In this document: one piece after another, positions 1 to 5,675 of the stretch
How the letters are laid out: every line of letters begins with the position of its first letter
Position numbering within the stretch: position 1 is the stretch's first letter
Origin: Candidatus Eiseniibacteriota bacterium
GTDB taxonomy: Bacteria > Arandabacterota > Arandabacteria > Arandabacterales > Arandabacteraceae
DNA length: 7,843 nucleotides
NCBI GenBank assembly: GCA_030622265.1
Contig: JAUXGG010000061.1
Span: 1-7,843, forward strand
Reading direction: 5' to 3'
Translations under genes and position numbers: made by a program
The notes under the pieces: generated by a model
Database searches by the model: none
What the model was told of the DNA's origin: nothing
The model's input: the letters and a program-made list of their open reading frames with translations, nothing else

Positions 1-201
1 ATGGACTGAAGCCTCCTCGCCCACCGGAGCGGGCCATGGATTTTAGAGCTTGAAGCAATATAGCAGCCCCCCTCTTCCCCTGTCAACCCAATTCGTCGGG
101 GGAGTTTCCCCAAGAATCTCAGGGGTCGAAGAGGTCGGGTGAATCACCCCGCATTCTCCTGAGACCAGGGAGCCCCTAGAAATGGGGGCGAAATCCTGAG
201 T
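1..201. other. Non-coding left flank with short dyads
   Basis: All three forward frames entering from the left edge hit a stop within about 55 bases, and no convincing gene is visible. The stretch has several short inverted repeats: a 6-bp dyad GGGTGA-a-TCACCC at 137-149, enclosed by 7-bp arms TCTCAGG (117-123) and CCTGAGA (158-164), and GCCCC/GGGGC arms at 172-176 and 185-189. None is followed by a T tract, so I do not call a terminator. It may be the 3' flank of a gene outside the window. Confidence 0.5.
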
Positions 202-220
202 CTAGTTCCCATCCCAAAAC
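202..220 (+). repeat. Left terminal inverted repeat of the IS, with CTAG
   Basis: These 19 bases are the exact reverse complement of 1757-1775. The match stops on both sides (201 against 1776, 221 against 1756). The first four bases, CTAG, are either a target duplication or the repeat tip. Confidence 0.85.
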
Positions 221-317
221 ATCTTAGTGTATTTAAATCAAGAAGTTGGCAAAAAAGACGGGGCGCAAAATCACTCCATGGTGTAAGATGATTGCAATCA
301 ACCCTCAACTTGCACAT

Positions 318-322
318 GGAGG
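318..322 (+). promoter_or_regulatory. Shine-Dalgarno that decides the transposase start
   Basis: GGAGG lies 10 bases before the ATG at 333. This favours that ATG over the upstream TTG at 246, and it gives the MRKR-type N-terminus usual for this transposase group. Confidence 0.5.
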
Positions 323-332
323 TAACGCCCCG

Positions 333-1578
333 ATGCGAAAGAGGTTACACCATCAACTGCCGCTTGTCCAGCCTTTTATCGCTCACGAACACGCCCGAGA
401 ACTTGAGGTTATCAGCAACATCCTGGATTCCGATGCGGGTATCGTAGACCTCGTCCATGCCGATCTGGTGAGGGATGTCAAGCAGACCGACACCGGTCGG
501 TGTGGCATGAGCGCCGAAGGTGTGCTGCGCGCATTGATCATCAAGCAGATGAAGGGGTTCAGTTATGAGGAACTTGCCTTCCATCTGGCCGATTCATGCA
601 GTTACCGTACCTTCTGCCGGTTGGGCATCGCCGAGAGAACGTTGCCGAGGTCCACGTTGCAGAGGAACATCAAGCGGATCCGGGCCGAGACACTGGAGAC
701 GATCAACCGTCGTCTTCTCAGGTATGCCCGCGGTGCGGGTATTGACCAGGCTGCTTTTGTTGGGTCATGAGTTGGTGAACGTCCCTGTGACGGATCACCG
801 CCGCCGTGCGAAGCGGCGTGCTCTGGCTATCATGAACGCGAAGGGCAAGAAGGAGCGAGTCGGCTACTACCGTGATCTGCTTAAGGTTAGCCACAAGACG
901 GTAGGCATGGCCGAACGGATGGCCGGGGCTCTCCAAGAGAGCGAGTTGGCTCGATCCGTGGCACCTGGCCTGGCAGTCGCGTTGCGTCTGTTTCCGGAGC
1001 GGGCACGGCAAGTCATCTCCCAGACAGAGCGTCGGGTACTCAAGGGGCAACGGGTACCTGCCCAGGAGAAGATCGTCTCCATCTTCGAGACTCATACTGA
1101 TATTATCGTCAAGGACCGCCGTGATACGCTCTATGGTCACAAGTTGTGCCTGGCCACAGGTGCCTCGGGTCTTGTGCTGGACTGCGTGGTTGAAGAAGGC
1201 AACCCGGCGGACTCGACCCTGGCTGTGGACATGGTGATGAGACAGAAGACCTTGTATGAGCGGTATCCTCGGCAGGTGGCGTTCGACGGCGGGTTCACCT
1301 CGAGCGCCAATCTGAGAGACATCAAGCAGTTAGGCGTCAAGGATGTGGCCTTCGCCAAGAGGCGTGGTCTGAAAGTCACGGAGATGGTCAAGAGCAGTTG
1401 GGTGTACAAGCGGTTGCGGAACTTCCGGGCAGGGATAGAGGGGATCATCTCCTTCTTGAAGCGATGCTTCGGCATGGATCGTTGCATGTGGTGTGGTCTG
1501 CCGTCGTTCCGATCCTACGTATGGTCCTCGGTGGTGACGGCGAACTTGTTGCTGATGGCGAGGCATATATTGCAATGA
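333..1578 (+). pseudogene. ISNCY-like DDE transposase, frameshifted with internal deletion
   Basis: The N-terminal half (333-770) begins MRKRLHHQL. It contains the DUF772-like helical region with MSAEGVLRALIIKQMKGFSYEELAFHL and ends at a TGA at 768-770. The C-terminal half continues in another frame to a TGA at 1576-1578. It carries VRVLTRLL, YRDLLKVSHKTVG, the second Asp region (VAFDGGFTSSANL) and the Glu region (NFRAGIEGIISFLKRCFG). Relatives have a stretch with an IDSTVVE-type first catalytic Asp, then NIHxPTDS, between RRLLRYA and VRVLTRLL. Here RRLLRYA (frame 3, to about 728) is followed within a few bases by AVRVLTRLL (frame 1, from about 730). The gene has therefore lost roughly 25-30 codons as well as its frame. 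Programmed frameshifting alone would not restore the missing Asp. An alternative start is the TTG at 246. The family assignment is from memory of conserved motifs. Confidence 0.75.
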
Positions 1579-1756
1579 GGGCAACCCTCCGGGCAAGCAG
1601 GAAATGACATCGCCGTGTGGATAGGACTGGGCAAGACCACCCTGTAGTGCCCCATAACATCGCAACGGCCCCTGAATCGGAAGATAAGCTCCGGGAGTCA
1701 CCCAATGCTGGCGGACGGCTCACATCATCATGCACTCGCGCCCGCCAAAATCGGGG

Positions 1757-1775
1757 GTTTTGGGATGGGAACTAG
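1757..1775 (-). repeat. Right terminal inverted repeat of the IS, with CTAG
   Basis: This is the exact reverse complement of 202-220. The 180 bases between the transposase stop (1578) and this repeat hold no supported gene. They are longer than is usual for a simple IS tail, but I see nothing specific in them. Confidence 0.85.
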
Positions 1776-1893
1776 TTAAGGGCCGCAACCCCTCACGCGA
1801 GAAGTCCTGCCTTTGAAGCAACGTGGCTCCCCCGGACAAATGCCTCCAAGCGTCCTGTTGTGGAATATGGTGGCTGTTGTGGCAAAGCGGATG

Positions 1894-1946
1894 GCGGGAG
1901 ATGTCGCACATCTCAAAGACACACAGCCTGAGGCGACATCTCCCGC
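1894..1946 (-). terminator. 14-bp perfect inverted repeat downstream of the barrel gene
   Basis: The arms GCGGGAGATGTCGC (1894-1907) and GCGACATCTCCCGC (1933-1946) are perfectly complementary around a 25-base loop. They lie 25 bases past the stop of the minus-strand barrel gene, so a 3'-end stem-loop is the natural reading. No T tract follows on the minus strand, so it is not a canonical intrinsic terminator. The left arm can also pair locally: GAGATGT (1898-1904) with ACATCTC (1908-1914) across a 3-base loop. Confidence 0.45.
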
Positions 1947-1970
1947 TCAATAGCCTATATACCTGTCCCT

Positions 1971-2645
1971 CTAGTAATACGTGGCGACACCCAGTCCAAT
2001 CCTTATGGACCATACACCTGACGCCATGATATTATTGTCGTCATCGTCAGTATCATAATCCCAGGCATCGCCAGTGCGACGAATGATCAACGAGCCGGAA
2101 ATCCCGTATTTATCTGCGAGATAGTAGTCGACTCCACCTTGAGCAAACAAAGTGAAGGCCGTACCCATCCCCTTGCTATCATCGAACTCCGAATTGTCGT
2201 ATTCGGTCTTATCCCACTCCAAATCCAGACCGAGACCGCCTGCAAAGAAAGGCACGACCTTTGGACCACTTCCGAGATGCACTTTGAGATAAGGGTGCCC
2301 TGAGAGCATCCAAGAAGATGATGTTAAGCCGTATGAATACTCATCCTCGGGATCCCACTTCTGGCTCGTTTTGACTATAGCCGCTCCGAGTCCCAGTTCA
2401 AGCATATCAGTGAGCATATAACCGCCGTCCAGACCCAGTCCAAGATCCCAGTAGGTCGTCTTTCCGATATCTGAACAGTTGTCACCGTCACCATCGCATA
2501 CCTTGTCAGTGCTGCTGGTATAGGAGAATCTGTTCACCCCCAGATTAAGTGTCCTATTCCCCTCCACAGGGCGTGCATCAGCCTGGTCAAGACCGAGGCA
2601 GGTCACTGCGAAGACGAGGATGAGAAGAACAAAGGTGAATCTCAT
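1971..2645 (-). CDS. Exported outer-membrane beta-barrel-like protein
   Basis: The product is 224 residues. An N-terminal signal peptide (hydrophobic LLILVFAV core, ADA at 22-24 giving a signal-peptidase I site before RPVEG) marks export. The rest alternates amphipathic, Gly- and aromatic-rich strands (YWDLGLGLDGGYML, FTLFAQGGVDYYLADKYGI, WSIRIGLGVATYY). It ends in Tyr-Tyr, as expected for the last strand of a small outer-membrane barrel in the OmpA-like or opacity-like beta-barrel class. Acidic loops (CDGDGDNC near residues 50-57 and DYDTDDDDNN near 198-207) could face outward and bind calcium. The two loop cysteines may form a disulfide. The start is set by AGGAGG (2653-2658) 7 bases before the ATG. 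The gene is transcribed divergently from the protease cluster and is probably monocistronic. A porin, adhesin or structural role cannot be distinguished. Confidence 0.8.
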   Translation of the reverse strand: MRFTFVLLILVFAVTCLGLDQADARPVEGNRTLNLGVNRFSYTSSTDKVCDGDGDNCSDIGKTTYWDLGLGLDGGYMLTDMLELGLGAAIVKTSQKWDPEDEYSYGLTSSSWMLSGHPYLKVHLGSGPKVVPFFAGGLGLDLEWDKTEYDNSEFDDSKGMGTAFTLFAQGGVDYYLADKYGISGSLIIRRTGDAWDYDTDDDDNNIMASGVWSIRIGLGVATYY

Positions 2646-2790
2646 ATCAGCCCCTCCTGTCTGTGGTCAACGCCATTCTCACACTCCATACACCCCGAGC
2701 CTATGCGGAGTCAGGACCGCTCCCACACGGTCCCTCCTGTCCACCGGTACAGTACCCGGGCATCTTCGAGAATGGCAAGATTCGTCCCGT

Positions 2791-2819
2791 AGGGTAAACG
2801 GACCTCAGATGGCTGTCAA
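2791..2819 (-). promoter_or_regulatory. Candidate promoter of the barrel gene
   Basis: On the minus strand a perfect -35 TTGACA (2814-2819) is followed, after exactly 17 bases, by TACCCT (2791-2796), a poor -10. The leader to the ATG would be about 140 bases. Only the -35 is convincing. Confidence 0.3.
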
Positions 2820-2904
2820 TGGAAAAATGCCTGGTGCCCTGCACCCTTGATCGTGTGATAGCTTATTTTCCAGAGAGGAGCCCATGCAAAAGTCACCGCC
2901 CAGT

Positions 2905-2916
2905 CCAATGGGCAGC
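2905..2916 (+). repeat. Inverted repeat arm left of promoter A
   Basis: CCAATGGGCAGC is the exact reverse complement of 3006-3017. The two arms enclose the promoter at 2934-2963. They are absent from the otherwise homologous promoter region at 5582-5675. Confidence 0.55.
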
Positions 2917-2933
2917 GGCACCACGCATTGTTG

Positions 2934-2963
2934 CTGACATCACACGCGAGTTTATGCCATAAT
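2934..2963 (+). promoter_or_regulatory. Promoter A of the stand-alone prodomain gene
   Basis: The -35 is CTGACA (2934-2939), followed by an 18-base spacer that ends in the extended element TG-C (2955-2957), then the -10 CATAAT (2958-2963). The arrangement matches promoter B at 5592-5620, which supports it by conservation. The ATG at 2962 overlaps this -10 and is therefore not the start codon. Confidence 0.65.
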
Positions 2964-3002
2964 GAAAAAAGGTGTAGAGGTTTGCAGATTTCGCCATCGC
3001 AC

Positions 3003-3025
3003 GGTGCTGCCCATTGGGCGGCGCC
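3003..3025 (+). promoter_or_regulatory. Leader hairpin in front of the prodomain gene
   Basis: GGTGCTGCCC (3003-3012) pairs with GGGCGGCGCC (3016-3025) across a 3-base loop. This is a 10-bp GC-rich stem with two G-U pairs. It sits in the roughly 75-base leader that precedes the ATG at 3049, in the stretch absent from the sister copy. No T tract follows, so it is not an intrinsic terminator. Confidence 0.45.
3006..3017 (-). repeat. Inverted repeat arm right of promoter A
   Basis: GCTGCCCATTGG is the partner of 2905-2916. It is also part of the leader hairpin 3003-3025, so the repeat may reflect two related hairpins rather than a recombination site. Confidence 0.55.
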
Positions 3026-3048
3026 AAACAACACAAGCGGTACCGGCG

Positions 3049-3342
3049 ATGATTAGAGTCCTTGTGGCATCGGCATTGTGCTTCGTTTTGCTTGCTCCCT
3101 CCTTCAGTCACTCGGCGGTAGTCACCGAGCAGGAAGCGCTCACCATCGGGGAGAACTTCATTGAGTTCATGATTGATGTCAGGGGCGGCTGGGGCGAGTC
3201 CCCGAGCCCTGAAATAGTCGCTGCCAGGGAGCTCAGAAAAGGCGATCTCTTCCTGGGATACCATCTGTCGGTCTCTCCCGATGGCCACATGGTGGTTCCT
3301 GCTGTCCGGGTCCTTGCCGGTCTAGGGTTCAATACCCCCTAA
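3049..3342 (+). CDS. Stand-alone C10-protease prodomain; possible inhibitor or truncated paralogue
   Basis: The product is 97 residues: a signal peptide (MIRVLVASALCFVLLAP..., cleavage near HSA at 21-23) followed by a prodomain of about 70 residues. It shares about 69 of 89 aligned residues with the N-terminus of the C10 protease at 5676, including VVTEQEALTIGENFIEFMID with no change. It stops after AVRVLAGLGFNTP, before any catalytic domain. The start at 3049 is chosen by alignment to that paralogue; a longer in-frame ATG at 2962 lies inside the -10. In streptococci and Bacteroides, small propeptide-like proteins (Spi, Bfi; MEROPS inhibitor I69 type) inhibit C10 proteases, which makes that a plausible role. 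Against it, there is no clear Shine-Dalgarno (the position aligned with the sister's AAGGGA has decayed) and the last eight residues look like random read-through. Existence of the reading frame is sure; function is not. Confidence 0.65.
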   Translation: MIRVLVASALCFVLLAPSFSHSAVVTEQEALTIGENFIEFMIDVRGGWGESPSPEIVAARELRKGDLFLGYHLSVSPDGHMVVPAVRVLAGLGFNTP

Positions 3343-3346
3343 TATG

Positions 3347-3355
3347 TGCTATAAT
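3347..3355 (+). promoter_or_regulatory. Extended -10 promoter of the C1 protease gene
   Basis: TG-C-TATAAT gives a perfect -10 at 3350-3355 with the TG of an extended -10 at 3347-3348. No good -35 is visible at 17-18 bases (GTTCAA or GGTTCA). It begins 5 bases after the stop of the prodomain gene and leaves a leader of about 30 bases. It overlaps the upstream in-frame ATG at 3344, which argues against that start. Confidence 0.6.
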
Positions 3356-3378
3356 GCAGGTACACAGGGTATGCCATC

Positions 3379-3384
3379 AGGAGG
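3379..3384 (+). promoter_or_regulatory. Shine-Dalgarno that sets the C1 protease start
   Basis: A perfect AGGAGG lies 7 bases before the ATG at 3392. The signal peptide begins exactly there, so the upstream in-frame ATGs at 3344 and 3371 are rejected. Confidence 0.8.
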
Positions 3385-3391
3385 GAGACCC

Positions 3392-5386
3392 ATGCGCCTT
3401 TCAGTCACGGTCGCCGCACCAGCTCTTCTGCTTTGCAGCTTTGTATCGCTGGGTGTGTGTCTCGAGACTTGCCCTGGGCGAGGATTTGTGCCACCGCCCT
3501 TTGCCGATCATCATGTTGAAGTGAGTCAGCCGCGAGGCGCCTCTGCACTGCCTGTGCGTTTCGACTGGCGAGAACTTAGCGCCGTGACGCCTGTCAAGAA
3601 CCAGGGTTCCTGTGGTGCATGCTATGCCTTCGCGGGCCTGGGCGATATTGAATCCAAGTTGCTCATGGCGGGCGAGGGTGCCTTCGATTTCTCTGAGAAC
3701 AACCTGAAGGAATGCGAGTGGTTCGCGCGTACCGGTCACCATCCTTCCGGATGTGACGGCGGCACCTATTGGCGGATTATCAATCTCATGGCCGAGAAGG
3801 GAACGGTTATGGAGAGTTGCGATCCATACGTGCCCTGCAATTCCACCTGCAATTCCACCTGCTCCTATGTCAAGACGGTGCTTGACTGGCGGGTGATAAC
3901 TTTGGGGGAGGTACCATCGCCCGGGCTCCTGAAGAGCTACCTGACGGAATACGGGCCCATCTTCGTAGCCATGGATGGTGGGATCAGCTCCGCCTGGCAG
4001 AACGAGCTCAACAACTATGACGGGTCCTACACGCTTCACTACACCGGCTCCTACAGTGTGAACCATGCGGTACTCATCGTCGGTTGGGACGATACCCTGA
4101 GTCATGCGGGTGGTCAGGGAGCCTGGATAGTCAAGAACAGCTGGGGAAGTAACTGGGGTGGGACGGCCGGCTATGGCACAGAGAAGGGCTACTTCACAAT
4201 TGCCTACGGCTCGGCCAATATCGGGTGGTACTCATCGTTCCTTAAGGGATGGAAGGACTTTGATCCATGTGACCGGCTGCTATTCTACGATGAGGCTGGA
4301 TACTACGGGAATACCGGTTTCGGCAACACAACGGCCTGGGGTTTGTGCAAGTTCTTGATGCCTGAAGATGCCGAACTGCGGCGCGTGGAGTTCTGGACCA
4401 CGGATGCAACGACCGACGTGGATGTTTTTGTCTATGATGAATTCGACGGTTCGGTCGCCTCCACTCTGCTGGCGAGTGAGCTCGATAACTCATTTGCCGA
4501 AATGGGCTATCATTCGGTTCCGCTGGCTTCACCGCTCCCCATGATAACGGGACAGGACTTTTACGTAGCCGTGAAGATAACTACCGCGGGATATAACTAT
4601 CCCATCACTTATGATCCCCAGGACATAGGCCCGATCGCTCCGGGCAGGAGTTACATTAGCGCGGGCGGTGCCACGTGGACTGAGTACCTTGATGGCGATA
4701 TCGGTGTGCGCGCGAGAATTAACCTCGACCGGGACTGCGAACCCCCGGCCAAAGTCTCCTCGTTCAGCGCTGCCGCGGCCAGGAGCGAGATCGTGCTCAA
4801 GTGGACAAACCCCGCCGACGGAGATTTCTCACACACCGCACTCCGGTACTCCATTGCCCATTACCCGATGACAACCGAGGACGGTGCGGCGATCGACAAT
4901 GGTGAAGGAGGCTTGTTCTATAACCCGCCGGCAAGTACGGACAGTTTTGCGCATATCGGACTCTCAAGAGATGTGACCTATTACTACTCAGCTTTTGCAG
5001 CCGATACGGTGTTCAATTACTCGGCCGCGTCCCATGCGTGCGCGACCACTGATCGCTGGATCACAAGAAAGATGAAGCTCTCCGATCCGGACACCCCCCT
5101 ATTACAGGGCGCGCGAGCAAACCTGATTGGATGGCGCAGTCTGGTTGGGGGGAAAGTGGAGATCCAGCTCTCGGCAGGTGCCGAGGGACCGTTCAGGCTT
5201 GTGGTTTACGATGTGAGCGGGAGGCTCGTCAAGACCCTCTATCATGATACACAAACACCCGGCCCTGAGCGGGTGGTATGGGACGGCACCCGGGAGAACG
5301 GTGCTCGAGAAGGGCCTGGCATCTACTTCATCCACCTCCAGGCTGGTGACTTGGTGGCCACGCAGAAGGTTGTGCTGATCAGATAG
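3392..5386 (+). CDS. Secreted papain-family (C1A) cysteine protease with lectin-like, Fn3-like and FlgD-like domains
   Basis: The product is 664 residues. A signal peptide (about 1-23) is followed by a linker of only about 30 residues, so the usual I29 inhibitory propeptide is missing. The C1A domain (about 54-285) has the oxyanion Gln71 and nucleophile Cys77 in NQGSCGACYAFA, His225 in NHAVLIVGWDD and Asn249 in VKNSWGSNWGG. The usual CGSCW motif reads CGACY here, which should be tolerated. Several extra cysteines (108, 121, 143, 149, 153, 157) suggest disulfides outside the cytoplasm. Residues about 290-445 resemble the lectin-like domain found after C1 domains in bacterial surface proteases. 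Residues about 451-555 look like an Fn3 fold. The last 80 residues (YDVSGRLVKTLY ... GIYFIHLQAGDLVATQKV) are a FlgD-type immunoglobulin domain, like C-terminal domains used in type IX-style secretion. The likely role is extracellular protein breakdown, perhaps at the cell surface. It has its own promoter. Confidence 0.9.
   Translation: MRLSVTVAAPALLLCSFVSLGVCLETCPGRGFVPPPFADHHVEVSQPRGASALPVRFDWRELSAVTPVKNQGSCGACYAFAGLGDIESKLLMAGEGAFDFSENNLKECEWFARTGHHPSGCDGGTYWRIINLMAEKGTVMESCDPYVPCNSTCNSTCSYVKTVLDWRVITLGEVPSPGLLKSYLTEYGPIFVAMDGGISSAWQNELNNYDGSYTLHYTGSYSVNHAVLIVGWDDTLSHAGGQGAWIVKNSWGSNWGGTAGYGTEKGYFTIAYGSANIGWYSSFLKGWKDFDPCDRLLFYDEAGYYGNTGFGNTTAWGLCKFLMPEDAELRRVEFWTTDATTDVDVFVYDEFDGSVASTLLASELDNSFAEMGYHSVPLASPLPMITGQDFYVAVKITTAGYNYPITYDPQDIGPIAPGRSYISAGGATWTEYLDGDIGVRARINLDRDCEPPAKVSSFSAAAARSEIVLKWTNPADGDFSHTALRYSIAHYPMTTEDGAAIDNGEGGLFYNPPASTDSFAHIGLSRDVTYYYSAFAADTVFNYSAASHACATTDRWITRKMKLSDPDTPLLQGARANLIGWRSLVGGKVEIQLSAGAEGPFRLVVYDVSGRLVKTLYHDTQTPGPERVVWDGTRENGAREGPGIYFIHLQAGDLVATQKVVLIR
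3836..3859 (+). repeat. 12-bp tandem duplication encoding two CNST units
   Basis: TGCAATTCCACC occurs twice in tandem (3836-3847 and 3848-3859) and is followed by TGC. It adds an in-frame Cys-Asn-Ser-Thr unit in a cysteine-rich loop of the C1 domain (residues 149-157), far from the catalytic residues in sequence. Confidence 0.8.
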
Positions 5387-5581
5387 TCCCCGTGGCTGTG
5401 CCTCTGTATCGGTAGGGTTCTCATTGGCACTGCCATGCTTATCAGTGCAGTGGAGGGTGCCCGCCTCCCCTTGGACTGCTTAACCTCTCTCAACAACTCC
5501 TCAATCTGGTTATGACGGTCACGCTCGGCCAATGTTCCTTTGACCTTACCCCCCAATCACCGGGCACCAAGGGGCTGGGGT
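5387..5581. other. Intergenic region after the C1 protease gene
   Basis: I support no gene here. GCACTG (5427-5432) and CAGTGC (5443-5448) can form a short stem but are not followed by a T tract, so termination of the C1 transcript is unexplained. The minus strand stays open across much of this stretch, with a helix-like peptide (about 5556 down to 5450) that I could not assign. Confidence 0.4.
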
Positions 5582-5591
5582 CGCATCGGTG

Positions 5592-5620
5592 CTGACATCA
5601 TAGGCGCATTATGGTATAAT
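5592..5620 (+). promoter_or_regulatory. Promoter B of the C10 protease gene
   Basis: The -35 is CTGACA (5592-5597, one base from TTGACA), with an optimal 17-base spacer, the extended element TG-G (5612-5614) and a perfect TATAAT (5615-5620). It is the best promoter in the window and is conserved with promoter A. The leader to the ATG is about 48 bases. Confidence 0.8.
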
Positions 5621-5661
5621 AAATGGGGTATTGGGGTTTGCAGAGCAGCATCAGACAACCG

Positions 5662-5667
5662 AAGGGA
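5662..5667 (+). promoter_or_regulatory. Ribosome binding site of the C10 protease gene
   Basis: AAGGGA lies 8 bases before the ATG at 5676. The aligned position in copy A reads AGCGG and has lost this match. Confidence 0.55.
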
Positions 5668-5675
5668 AACCAACC

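Larger units (their letters stand above)
206..1771 (+). mobile_element. Insertion sequence, ISNCY/IS5-superfamily type, defective
   Basis: The element is bounded by perfect 15-bp terminal inverted repeats (TTCCCATCCCAAAAC at 206-220 and its complement at 1757-1771). CTAG abuts both ends (202-205 and 1772-1775), giving a probable 4-bp target duplication. Because CTAG is its own complement, it could instead be the outermost part of 19-bp repeats, making the element 202-1775. Inside lies one disrupted DDE transposase gene (333-1578), followed by about 180 bp of non-coding sequence before the right end. The element cannot encode an intact transposase as written, so it would need help in trans to move. 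The boundaries are read directly from the sequence. The family name is recalled from transposase motifs and was not searched. Confidence 0.82.
2646..2933. other. Divergent intergenic region
   Basis: No gene is supported here. The region holds a candidate minus-strand promoter (2791-2819), a hairpin GGACCG/CGGTCC (2714-2719 and 2728-2733) and an 11-bp palindrome GGTAC-a-GTACC (2746-2756) in what would be the barrel gene's leader. Near its right end is one arm (2905-2916) of an inverted repeat that spans the next promoter. Confidence 0.45.
2924..3312 (+). repeat. Direct repeat copy A: promoter, signal peptide and prodomain
   Basis: This stretch is homologous to 5582-5939 in the same orientation. 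Shared blocks are CTGACATCA plus an extended -10, GTTTGCAG in the leader, and 89 aligned codons without a gap. A 57-bp block (3121-3177 against 5748-5804) is identical. Copy A has about 29 extra leader bases. Homology ends abruptly after the codons for AVRVL. Confidence 0.85.

Noticed and set aside
246..1578. Functional two-frame transposase made by programmed -1/+1 frameshifting
   Set aside because: No slippery heptamer stands out at the joint, and the conserved first-Asp segment appears to be missing, so a shift would not rebuild a working enzyme.
345..1735. Several minus-strand open frames across the IS
   Set aside because: They are antisense shadows of the transposase, without signal peptides, recognisable motifs or ribosome binding sites.
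2962..3048. N-terminal extension of the prodomain gene to the ATG at 2962
   Set aside because: That ATG lies inside the -10 of promoter A. The sister gene starts at the position matching 3049, and the extension would bury the signal peptide.
3344..3391. N-terminal extension of the C1 protease gene to the ATG at 3344
   Set aside because: The upstream ATG overlaps the promoter -10. AGGAGG at 3379-3384 and a clean signal peptide fix the start at 3392.
3401..4105. Long minus-strand open frame opposite the C1 protease domain
   Set aside because: The plus strand encodes an unmistakable papain domain with its catalytic residues. The antisense frame shows no family features.
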